The translations under genes were made by a program, and so were the position numbers. Below, one piece after another: positions 10,120 to 21,700 of a DNA stretch of 64,000 bases. Source of the DNA: Lathyrus oleraceus (Eukaryota > Streptophyta > Magnoliopsida > Fabales > Fabaceae); NCBI RefSeq assembly GCF_024323335.1, contig NC_066585.1, positions 78,815,609 to 78,879,608 on the forward strand. Direction: 5' to 3'. Each line of letters opens with the position of its first letter. Position 1 is the first letter of the stretch. Under the pieces are notes generated by a model that saw nothing but the letters and a program-made list of their open reading frames with translations, was not told the DNA's origin and did not search any database.

Positions 10120-12069
10120 TGTAACACCCCGATAAAAATAAGATAATTATTTAATTTAAGTTAATATTATATTTATTAATTTAATTAAATAATTGGAATT
10201 ATTGGATTATTATTATTATTATTGGAATAATAATTATTGGAAAATATATATAAGTTGGAAATAAGAAAAAGAGTCCATTTGGTAAAGAAAGGGTTTTTAC
10301 GTGAAAAACAGAGAAGCGGCTGAAAAGTGGAAAGTGGAGAAAGGGCAAAGAGGCAGGACAAGAGGAAGAAGGTTGAAGAAGGAAGAGCTTGAAGCTAAAA
10401 GATTCGCCGGATTAACTCAGGTAAGGGGGGTTTATCGTCGTTTAATGGGTATTATGGATTAGCATGTAATGGGTAGTGATAAACCGTTGAATTGACCCTA
10501 ATTGGGTTTGTGAATGCTGAAAATTACGTTGGATAAACTGTGTTAAAAACTGTAATTGAATCGATAGTCGTGTGAGTCGTAATTTGCTGGACGTATAGCT
10601 TGTTACGGAATTGGAATCGGAGGTCCGGAAGTCCTCCAACGGCGGAAAATGCGGAGAATTCTGCATTCTGCCTTGTGTCAGCGCAGGAACAGCTTTCTGT
10701 CTTGCGTTAACCGGTTAACCCAGGGTGTTAACCGGTTAACACTGTTGTGATTGCTGAGATATTGCTGTTCTGTCTGCGTTAACCGGTTAACCCAGGGCGT
10801 TAACCGGTTAACACTGTTAAGTTTTGGGCAGGAAGCGTGTTTGTGCTGCGTTAACCGGTTAACCCAGGGCGTTAACCGGTTAACACTGTTGCAGAGTGGA
10901 AAAATTGGTGTTTTAAATGTTGTGTACTTAATTGATGGTTGGCATATGTTGGCGGATGATGTAATAGGGATTATTTCCTGTTGTTTTGAGTAGTAAGGGT
11001 ATTAGTAGAGTGTGCTAATACTGGGATTAATTATTTAACATGATATGGTGTTTGATACATGTGTTGATGATGTATGATGATAGGCATAATGTTGTGAATG
11101 TATATATTATGCATGTATTTGTGAATGGACTGTTGTATGGCTTAGAGTGTGAGCATATGTCCATTGTGGATTGTTGTTGATGTTGCATTGCTAGATGATT
11201 AGCGTGCATAGCATAGCCCTTGGGGTTGTAGCTAATTCCCATGGTGAGGAATTAGTGAGTGAATCATTCTGGATTCGTTGTTGATGTTTGCATGCTAGGT
11301 GATTAGTGTGCATAGCATAGCCTTTGGGGCTGTAGCTAATTCCCATGGTGAGGAATTAGTGAGTGAGTCACTAGATCTCAAATGAGTGGGACTAGTGAGC
11401 TTAGTAGCCGTATCTGGATTTGATCGGTGAGCTTGAACTATATGTTCAAGAATAGTCGGTACCGCATGTGTGGAGTCTCATTTCATAATGTATGTATGGA
11501 GTATAATATGAATGGATGTATTCCAATATTATACGTGTGGTTGTGTTGACATTGAGTATGAGTATGAATTGTGTAGTATTGAGTATGATAATTGGGTTGA
11601 TGTGCCGTTACTGAATGTGTGATATGATTAGGGTGATTAATGTGTTAAATTACTTAACATGACATGATATTTTATAATGCTTACTATATCGATTGAGGAA
11701 CTCACCCTTACAACTATTTTTCAGGTAACGAGCAATGAGTTGAGTAGAAGCTAATGCTTGGAGTCTAGTGTAGTCTCCTAGTGGGTCATGCTCTGATAGA
11801 TGTAACATCGGGAGGGAACATTTTAATTGTGTTGTTGATGATTGTTGAACCAGTTTACATGTAGTATGTTGTATGTTTTGAATGATCGATTTGATCTCTA
11901 TCCGCTGCGTATTATGCAACTGTTTTATTTGATAAATAAATGAGCATGACAAGCTACTTTGATGAATAGTGTGAAATATTGTGTGACACCCTTAATTGCA
12001 TATTTACTCTGATAGATACATATTTGTTATTTTGATTAAATATTTGGGGTATTTTAGAAGGGTGTTACA
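10120..12069 (+). repeat. Array LTR A (5' LTR, 1950 bp)
   Basis: Runs from TGTAACACCC to GGTGTTACA. It has (ATT)6 near its start and three 72-bp palindrome modules (10706-10884). A TATA-like ATATATATAAG at about 10244-10254 could serve the element's promoter. Next to B and C it lacks one module. Confidence 0.93.
10706..10884. repeat. Palindrome array in LTR A (three pairs)
   Basis: GTTAACCGGTTAAC starts at 10706, 10727, 10778, 10799, 10850 and 10871. Spacing is 21 bp within pairs and exactly 72 bp between pairs. Linkers read CCAGGGTGT or CCAGGGCGT. The sequence between pairs is less conserved than the palindromes. Confidence 0.95.
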
Positions 12070-12073
12070 TTAG

Positions 12074-12085
12074 TGGTATCAGAGC
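12074..12085 (+). promoter_or_regulatory. Primer-binding site, first array element
   Basis: TGGTATCAGAGC, complementary to the 3' end of plant initiator tRNA-Met, lies four bases after LTR A. This is the usual site for the Tekay clade. Confidence 0.9.
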
Positions 12086-12193
12086 ATAGTCGGTCGAGTC
12101 GAGTCGTAATTATTCTGTTCCCCTGTACGGGATAGGTGTTGTGTAACCCTATCAGTACTTATTGTTTTAGCTTGTTGGGTTTTCAGAATAGAG

Positions 12194-15100
12194 ATGGCTG
12201 GAAGAGGTAGAGACGATGCTGCGATTGCTGAGGCTCTGGGTATGCTAGCTGGAGTACTTGGAGGGAATCCGAATGTTGTGGGAATGAGAGCTGCTCGTCA
12301 ATTGAGTGAGTTCCAGAAGAACAATCCTCCAATGTTCAAGGGAGCATACGATCCAGATGGCGCTCAGAAGTGGTTGAAGGAGATAGAGAGAATCTTCCGA
12401 GTGACTGAGTGTGCCGATAACCAGAAGGTCAGGTTCGGTACGCATATGCTGTCAGAAGAAGCAGATGATTGGTGGGTTGCTACCCGCACGGAGTTGGAAA
12501 CTGTTGGGAATGCTGAGATCACTTGGGCTGTATTCAGAGAGAGATTTCTGAGGAAGTACTTTCCAGAGGATGTCAGAGGAAAGAAAGAGATAGAGTTCTT
12601 GGAATTGAAACAGGGTAACAAGTCTGTTACTGAGTATGCTGCTAAGTTCACAGAGCTGTCAAAGTATTATACTCCCTATAATGAGGCTGCTGGAGAATTT
12701 TCGAAATGTGTGAAGTTTGAGAACGGGTTACGTCCCGAGATCAAGCAGGCTATTGGATACCAACGGATCAGAGTGTTTTCTGACTTGGTTGACTGTTGCA
12801 GGATTTTTGAACAGGATTCCAAAGCCAGAGCAGAGAGCTATCAGCAAAGGGTTGATAGGAAAGGCAAGAATCAGAATGATCGTGGAAAACCGTATGCAGC
12901 TGGCAAAGGTTTTCAGAAGCAGAGTGGGATGAAGAGGCCTAGTGGGGGAGACTCTAGCGCCCCTGCTAAGTGTTATAGATGTGGTCGGGCTGGACATCGT
13001 GTCCATGAGTGTACCAGTGCTGAGATGAAGTGTTTCAAGTGTGGCAAAGGTGGTCATTTGGCTGCAGAGTGCCGGTTGAAGACTGTAACTTGTTTCAACT
13101 GTGGAGAGGTGGGTCATATCAGTCCACAGTGTCCTAAGCCGAAGAAAGAGAATCAGTCAGGAGGCAAGGTCTTTGCCTTATCGGGTTCTGAGACTTCTGC
13201 AGATGATCGTTTGATCAGAGGTACGTGTTATATTAATGGCTTTCCTCTTGTAGCTATTATCGACACAGGTGCTACTCATTCCTTTATATCTTTGGATTGT
13301 GCTGTGAAACTTAAGTTAGAGATATCTGAGATGCATGGTAGTATGGTGATTGATACTCCTGCGAAGGGTTCAGTGACTACTACTTCAGTTTGTTTAAATT
13401 GTCCTTTGAGTATTTTTGGTAGAGACTTTGGGATGGACCTTGTGTGTCTTCCACTAGTGCAGATTGACGTTATCTTGGGTATGAACTGGTTGGTGTCTAA
13501 CCGGTTTCTATCAACTGTTTTGATAAGACTGTGATCTTTCCTGAGATTGAGGAAGGAGAGAGTTTGGTTCTATCAGCGAGGCAGGTGAATGAGGCAGTAG
13601 CAGATGGGGCAGAGTTGTTTATGCTGTTAGCGACTTTGGAGGCTAAAGATAAACTGGCGATTTGTGATCTAGCAGTGGTGTGTGATTTTCCTGATGTGTT
13701 TCCAGAAGAAGTGAATGAATTACCGCCAGAGCGTGAAGTTGAGTTCTCGATTGATTTGGTACCTGGTACTAGACCGATATCGATGGCTCCGTACCGTATG
13801 TCTGCTGTTGAGTTAACTGAATTGAAGAGTCAGTTGGAAGATCTGTTGGATAAGAAATTTATTCGTCCGAGTGTGTCACCGTGGGGTGCACCAGTGTTAT
13901 TGGTTAAGAAGAAAGAAGGTACTATGAGGTTGTGTGTGGACTACAGGCAACTGAATAAAGTGACGATCAAGAATCGGTATCCTTTGCCGAGGATTGATGA
14001 TTTGATGGATCAATTGGTTGGTGCGAGTGTGTTCAGCAAGATAGATTTGAGATCTGGGTATCATCAGATACGTGTGAAAACTGAGGATATTCAGAAGACT
14101 GCTTTCAGAACAAGGTATGGACATTATGAGTATTCTGTAATGCCTTTTGGTGTGACTAATGCGCCTGGAGTATTTATGGAGTATATGAATAGGATTTTCC
14201 ATCCGTACCTAGATAAGTTTGTTGTGGTGTTTATTGACGACATTTTGGTGTATTCGAAATCTGAAGAAGAGCATGCTGACATTTGAAAGTGGTTTTAGAA
14301 GTTCTCCGAGAAAAGAAGTTATTTGCTAAACTGTCTAAGTGTGAATTTTGGTTAGAAGAGGTTAGTTTTCTTGGTCATGTGATTTCAAGAGGTGGTGTTG
14401 CTGTTGATCCTTCTAAGATAGAAGCGGTGTCTAAGTGGGAAGCTCCGAAGTCTGTTGCTGAGATTCGAAGTTTTCTTGGATTGGCTGGTTATTATAGGAA
14501 GTTCATTGAGGGATTTTCTAAGTTGGCGTTACCGTTGACGATGTTGACCAGAAAGGGGCAAGCGTTTGTTTGGGACTCAAAATGTGAAGAAGGTTTCCAA
14601 GAGTTAAAGAGAAGGTTGACTATTGCTCCTATTCTGATATTACCGAGTCCGTCGGAACCATTTGAGGTTTACTGTGATGCTTCATTGTTGGGTTTGGGTG
14701 GTGTGTTGATGCAGAATAAGCAGGTTATAGCTTATGCTTCGAGACAACTGAGGGTTCATGAGAGGAACTATCCGACACACGATTTAGAGTTGGCAGCTGT
14801 GGTATTTGTTCTGAAGTTATGGAGGCATTACTTGTATGGATCAAGATTTGAGGTTTTCAGTGACCATAAAAGTTTAAAGTATTTGTTTGATCAGAAAGAG
14901 CTGAATATGAGACAGAGGAGATGGTTAGAATTTCTGAAGGATTATGACTTTGGTTTGAATTACCATCCGGGTAAAGCAAACGTAGTGGCTGATGCATTGA
15001 GTCGGAAATCATTGCATATGTCTATGTTAATGGTTAGGGAATTGGATTTAATTGAGCAGTTTAGAGACTTGAGTTTGGTGTGTGAGAGTACTCACAATAG

Positions 15101-16619
15101 TGTTAAATTGGGAATGTTGAAATTAACGAGTGGTATTCTGGATGAGATTAGAGAGGGTCAGAAATCCGATGTGCTTTTGGTTGATAAGTTGACTCTAGTG
15201 AATCAAGGTCAAGGTGGTGAATTCAGAGTTGATGAGAATGGTGTTTTGAAATTTGGTAATCGGGTGTGTATTCCGGATGTTACCGAACTTAAGAAGAGTA
15301 TTCTGGAGGAAGGACATCGTAGTGGCCTGAGTATTCATCCTGGAGCTACGAAGATGTATCATGATTTGAAAAAGTTATTTTGGTGGCCGGGAATGAAAAG
15401 AGAAATTGCGAGTTTTGTTTATTCCTGTTTGACTTGTCAGAAGTCAAAGATTGAGCATCAGAAGCCGTCTGGGCTAATGCAACCGTTGACTATTCCAGAG
15501 TGGAAGTGGGATAGTATCAGTATGGATTTTGTGTCTGGTTTGCCGAGGACAAATAAGAATTGTGAAGCTATTTGGGTGATTGTTGACAGATTGACAAAGT
15601 CGGCTCATTTCATTCCGATCAGAATGGATTATCCGTTAGAGAAATTAGCTGAGTTGTATATTGAGAAGATTGTAAGTTTGCATGGTATTCCGTCGAGTAT
15701 TGTTTCGGACAGAGATCCTAGATTTACATCGAAGTTTTGGGAAGGTTTGCAGAGGGCTTTGGGAACTAAGCTGAGATTGAGTTCTGCATATCATCCGCAG
15801 ACTGATGGTCAGACTGAGAGGACGATTCAGTCACTAGAGGATCTTTTGAGGGCTTGTGTTTTGGAAAAGGGAGGTGCTTGGGATTGTTATTTGCCTTTGA
15901 TTGAGTTTACCTACAACAATAGTTTTCATTCGAGCATTGGTATGGCACCGTTTGAAGCTTTGTATGGTAGGAGATGTCGGACACCTTTATGTTGGTATGA
16001 GTCCGGTGAGAGTGTTGTGGTTGGACCGGAGATTGTTCAACAGACTACGGAAAAGATTAAGATGATTCAGGAGAAGATGAGAATTGCTCAGAGTCGTCAG
16101 AAGAGTTATCATGACAAGAGGAGGAAGTCACTTGAGTTCCAAGAGGGAGATCATGTGTTTCTTCGTGTTACTCCGATAACTGGGGTTGGTCGAGCTTTGA
16201 AGTCGAGGAAGTTGACACCTCGATTTATTGGTCCTTATCAGATTTTGGAGAGGATAGGGGAGGTAGCCTATCGTATCGCTTTACCGCCGTCGCTTGCGAA
16301 TTTGCATGAGGTTTTTCATGTGTCTCAGTTGAGGAGGTACATTCATGATCCGTCGCATGTAGTCCAAATAGATGATGTACAGGTGAGAGATAACCTGACT
16401 GTTGAAACATCACCTATGAGGATCGAGGATCGAGAGTTGAAGCAGTTGCGGGGTAAAGAGATTGCCTTGGTGAAGGTAGCTTGGGGAGGACCAACAGGTG
16501 GCAATGTGACTTGGGAACTGGAGAGTCAGATGAAGGAGTCTTATCCGGAGTTGTTCGCTGGAGGTATGTTTTCGAGGACGAAAACTCTTTTAGTGGGGGA
16601 GAGTTGTAACACCCGATAA
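12194..16619 (+). pseudogene. Chromovirus gag-pol, copy 1, broken by two one-base deletions
   Basis: Same polyprotein as the copy at 18749: Gag, three CCHC knuckles, protease, RT, RNase H, integrase, chromodomain. Compared with that copy it lacks one G near 13504, and a net one base near 14279. The reading is split into three overlapping frames (to 13534, 13531-14286, 14283-16619). The first break falls between protease and RT, the second just after the FIDD active site of RT. Apart from these, only a handful of residue differences were seen. The reading runs past the family's stop (TGA changed to GGA) into LTR B. Functional Gag could still be made from the first frame. Confidence 0.93.
16592..16604 (+). 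other. Polypurine tract, first array element
   Basis: AGTGGGGGAGAGT directly precedes LTR B, the expected start of plus-strand DNA synthesis. Confidence 0.85.
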
Positions 16620-18624
16620 AAATAAGATAATTATTTAATTTAAGTTAATATTATATTTATTAATTTAATTAAATAATTGGAATTATTGGATTATTATTAT
16701 TATTATTATTGGAATAATAATTATTGGAAAATATATATAAGTTGGAAATAAGAAAAAGAGTCCATTTGGTAAAGAAAGGGTTTTTACGTGAAAAACAGAG
16801 AAGCGGCTGAAAAGTGGAAAGTGGAGAAAGGGCAAAGAGGCAGGACAAGAGGAAGAAGGTTGAAGAAGGAAGAGCTTGAAGCTAAAAGATTCGCCGGATT
16901 AACTCAGGTAAGGGGGGTTTATCGTCGTTTAATGGGTATTATGGATTAGCATGTAATGGGTAGTGATAAACCGTTGAATTGACCCTAATTGGGATTGTGA
17001 ATGCTGAAAATTACGTTGGATAAACTATGTTAAAAACTGTAATTGAATCGATAGTCGTGTGAGTCGTAATTTGCTGGACGTATAGCTTGTTACGGAATTG
17101 GAATCGGAGGTCCGGAAGTCCTCCAACGGCGGAAAATGCGGAGAATTCTGCATTCTGCCTTGTGTTAGCGCAGGAACAGCTTTCTGTCTTGCGTTAACCG
17201 GTTAACCCAGGGTGTTAACCGGTTAACACTGTGTTGTATTGTGTAAAATTGCTGTTTTGTCTGCGTTAACCGGTTAACCCAGGGTGTTAACCGGTTAACA
17301 CTGTTGTGATTGCTGAGATATTGCTGTTCTGTCTGCGTTAACCGGTTAACCCAGGGCGTTAACCGGTTAACACTGTTAAGTTTTGGGCAGGAAGCGTGTT
17401 TGTGCTGCGTTAACCGGTTAACCCAGGGCGTTAACCGGTTAACACTGTTGCAGAGTGGAAAAATTGGTGTTTTAAATGTTGTGTACTTAATTGATGGTTG
17501 GCATATGTTGGCGGATGATGTAATAGGGATTATTTCCTGTTGTTTTGAGTAGTAAGGGTATTAGTAGAGTGTGCTAATACTGGATTAATTATTTAACATG
17601 ATATGGTGTTTGATACATGTGTTGATGATGTATGATGATAGGCATAATGTTGTGAATATATATTATGCATGTATTTGTGAATGGACTGTTGTATGGCTTA
17701 GAGTGTGAGCATATGTCCATTGTGGATTGTTGTTGATGTTGCATTGCTAGATGATTAGCGTGCATAGCATAGCCCTTGGGGTTGTAGCTAATTCCCATGG
17801 TGAGGAATTAGTGAGTGAATCATTCTGGATTCGTTGTTGATGTTTGCATGCTAGGTGATTAGTGTGCATAGCATAGCCTTGGGGCTGTAGCTAATTCCCA
17901 TGGTGAGGAATTAGTGAGTGAGTCACTAGATCTCAAATGAGTGGGACTAGTGAGCTTAGTAGCCGTATCTGGATTTGATCGGTGAGCTTGAACTATATGT
18001 TCAAGAATAGTCGGTACCGCATGTGTGGAGTCTCATTTCATAATGTATGTATGGAGTATAATATGAATGGATGTATTCCAATATTATACGTGTGGTTGTG
18101 TTGACATTGAGTATGAGTATGAATTGTGTAGTATTGAGTATGATAATTGGGTTGATGTGCCGTTACTGAATGTGTGATATGATTAGGGTGATTAATGTGT
18201 TAAATTACTTAACATGACATGATATTTTATAATGCTTACTATATCGATTGAGGAACTCACCCTTACAACTATTTTTCAGGTAACGAGCAATGAGTTGAGT
18301 AGAAGCTAATGCTTGGAGTCTAGTGTAGTCTCCTAGTGGGTCATGCTCTGATAGATGTAACATCGGGAGGGAACATTTTAATTGTGTTGTTGATGATTGT
18401 TGAACCAGTTTACATGTAGTATGTTGTATGTTTTGAATGATCGATTTGATCTCTATCCGCTGCGTATTATGCAACTGTTTTATTTGATAAATAAATGAGC
18501 ATGACAAGCTACTTTGATGAATAGTGTGAAATATTGTGTGACACCCTTAATTGCATATTTACTCTGATAGATACATATTTGTTATTTTGATTAAATATTT
18601 GGGGTATTTTAGAAGGGTGTTACA
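16605..18624 (+). repeat. Array LTR B (shared middle LTR, 2020 bp)
   Basis: It serves as 3' LTR of copy 1 and 5' LTR of copy 2. It has (ATT)7 and four palindrome modules. In its left half it shares three single-base variants and the extra module with C against A. In its right half it has small deletions not found in A or C (at about 17582, 17657 and 17878). The pattern fits a recombinant LTR with later private changes. Confidence 0.93.
17193..17443. repeat. Palindrome array in LTR B (four pairs)
   Basis: Pairs of GTTAACCGGTTAAC start at 17193, 17265, 17337 and 17409, an exact 72-bp period, each with a partner 21 bp downstream. The first module is the one missing in LTR A. Confidence 0.95.
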
Positions 18625-18628
18625 TTAG

Positions 18629-18640
18629 TGGTATCAGAGT
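18629..18640 (+). promoter_or_regulatory. Primer-binding site, second array element
   Basis: TGGTATCAGAGT lies four bases after LTR B. The last base differs (T for C) from the site in copy 1 and in the host element. Confidence 0.85.
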
Positions 18641-18748
18641 ATAGTCGGTCGAGTCGAGTCGTAATTATTCTGTTCCCCTGTACGGGATAGGTGTTGTGTA
18701 ACCCTATCAGTACTTATTGTTTTAGCTTGTTGGGTTTTCAGAATAGAG

Positions 18749-21700
18749 ATGGCTGGAAGAGGTAGAGACGATGCTGCGATTGCTGAGGCTCTGGGTATGC
18801 TAGCTGGAGTACTTGGAGGGAATCCGAATGTTGTGGGAATGAGAGCTGCTCGTCAATTGAGTGAGTTCCAGAAGAACAATCCTCCAATGTTCAAGGGAGC
18901 ATACGATCCAGATGGCGCTCAGAAGTGGTTGAAGGAGATAGAGAGAATCTTCCGAGTGACTGAGTGTGCCGATAACCAGAAGGTCAGGTTCGGTACGCAT
19001 ATGCTGTCAGAAGAAGCAGATGATTGGTGGGTTGCTACCCGCACGGAGTTGGAAACTGTTGGGAATGCTGAGATCACTTGGGCTGTATTCAGAGAGAGAT
19101 TTCTGAGGAAGTACTTTCCAGAGGATGTCAGAGGAAAGAAAGAGATAGAGTTCTTGGAATTGAAACAGGGTAACAAGTCTGTTACTGAGTATGCTGCTAA
19201 GTTCACAGAGCTGTCAAAGTATTATACTCCCTATAATGAGGCTGCTGGAGAATTTTCGAAATGTGTGAAGTTTGAGAACGGGTTACGTCCCGAGATCAAG
19301 CAGGCTATTGGATACCAACGGATCAGAGTGTTTTCTGACTTGGTTGACTGTTGCAGGATTTTTGAACAGGATTCCAAAGCCAGAGCAGAGAGCTATCAGC
19401 AAAGGGTTGATAGGAAAGGCAAGAATCAGAATGATCGTGGAAAACCGTATGCAGCTGGCAAAGGTTTTCAGAAGCAGAGTGGGATGAAGAGGCCTAGTGG
19501 GGGAGACTCTAGCGCCCCTGCTAAGTGTTATAGATGTGGTCGGGCTGGACATCGTGTCCATGAGTGTACCAGTGCTGAGATGAAGTGTTTCAAGTGTGGC
19601 AAAGGTGGTCATTTGGCTGCAGAGTGCCGGTTGAAGACTGTAACTTGTTTCAACTGTGGAGAGGTGGGTCATATCAGTCCACAGTGTCCTAAGCCGAAGA
19701 AAGAGAATCAGTCAGGAGGCAAGGTCTTTGCCTTATCGGGTTCTGAGACTTCTGCAGATGATCGTTTGATCAGAGGTACGTGTTATATTAATGGCTTTCC
19801 TCTTGTAGCTATTATCGACACAGGTGCTACTCATTCCTTTATATCTTTGGATTGTGCTGTGAAACTTAAGTTAGAGATATCTGAGATGCATGGTAGTATG
19901 GTGATTGATACTCCTGCGAAGGGTTCAGTGACTACTACTTCAGTTTGTTTAAATTGTCCTTTGAGTATTTTTGGTAGAGACTTTGGGATGGACCTTGTGT
20001 GTCTTCCACTAGTGCAGATTGACGTTATCTTGGGTATGAACTGGTTGGTGTCTAACCGGGTTTCTATCAACTGTTTTGATAAGACTGTGATCTTTCCTGA
20101 GATTGAGGAAGGAGAGAGTTTGGTTCTATCAGCGAGGCAGGTGAATGAGGCAGTAGCAGATGGGGCAGAGTTGTTTATGCTGTTAGCGACTTTGGAGGCT
20201 AAAGATAAACTGGCGATTTGTGATCTAGCAGTGGTGTGTGATTTTCCTGATGTGTTTCCAGAAGAAGTGAATGAATTACCGCCAGAGCGTGAAGTTGAGT
20301 TCTCGATTGATTTGGTACCTGGTACTAGACCGATATCGATGGCTCCGTACCGTATGTCTGTTGTTGAGTTAACTGAATTGAAGAGTCAGTTGGAAGATCT
20401 GTTGGATAAGAAATTTATTCGTCCGAGTGTGTCACCGTGGGGTGCACCAGTGTTATTGGTTAAGAAGAAAGAAGGTACTATGAGGTTGTGTGTGGACTAC
20501 AGGCAACTGAATAAAGTGACGATCAAGAATCGGTATCCTTTGCCGAGGATTGATGATTTGATGGATCAATTGGTTGGTGCGAGTGTGTTCAGCAAGATAG
20601 ATTTGAGATCTGGGTATCATCAGATACGTGTGAAAACTGAGGATATTCAGAAGACTGCTTTCAGAACAAGGTATGGACATTATGAGTATTCTGTAATGCC
20701 TTTTGGTGTGACTAATGCGCCTGGAGTATTTATGGAGTATATGAATAGGATTTTCCATCCGTACCTAGATAAGTTTGTTGTGGTGTTTATTGACGACATT
20801 TTGGTGTATTCGAAATCTGAAGAAGAGCATGCTGAATATTTGAAAGTGGTTTTAGAAGTTCTCCGAGAAAAGAAGTTATTTGCTAAACTGTCTAAGTGTG
20901 AATTTTGGTTAGAAGAGGTTAGTTTTCTTGGTCATGTAATTTCAAGAGGTGGTGTTGCTGTTGATCCTTCTAAGATAGAAGCGGTGTCTAAGTGGGAAGC
21001 TCCGAAGTCTGTTGCTGAGATTCGAAGTTTTCTTGGATTGGCTGGTTATTATAGGAAGTTCATTGAGGGATTTTCTAAGTTGGCGTTACCGTTGACGATG
21101 TTGACCAGAAAGGGGCAAGCGTTTGTTTGGGACTCAAAATGTGAAGAAGGTTTCCAAGAGTTAAAGAGAAGGTTGACTATTGCTCCTATTCTGATATTAC
21201 CGAGTCCGTCGGAACCATTTGAGGTTTACTGTGATGCTTCATTGTTGGGTTTGGGTGGTGTGTTGATGCAGAATAAGCAGGTTATAGCTTATGCTTCGAG
21301 ACAACTGAGGGTTCATGAGAGGAACTGTCCGACACACGATTTAGAGTTGGCAGCTGTGGTATTTGTTCTGAAGTTATGGAGGCATTACTTGTATGGATCA
21401 AGATTTGAGGTTTTCAGTGACCATAAAAGTTTAAAGTATTTGTTTGATCAGAAAGAGCTGAATATGAGACAGAGGAGATGGTTAGAATTTCTGAAGGATT
21501 ATGACTTTGGTTTGAATTACCATCCGGGTAAAGCAAACGTAGTGGCTGATGCATTGAGTCGGAAATCATTGCATATGTCTATGTTAATGGTTAGGGAATT
21601 GGATTTAATTGAGCAGTTTAGAGACTTGAGTTTGGTGTGTGAGAGTACTCACAATAGTGTTAAATTGGGAATGTTGAAATTAACGAGTGGTATTCTGGAT

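Noticed and set aside
10706..10884. Palindrome array as a CRISPR-like array
   Set aside because: Repeats are paired palindromes at fixed 72-bp steps within a plant LTR, the spacers are related to each other, and no cas genes exist.
12245..13117. Antisense frames of 66-129 residues over the chromovirus gag, repeated at 18800-19672 and 30641-31328
   Set aside because: They are shadows of gag codon usage, conserved only because the copies are near-identical.
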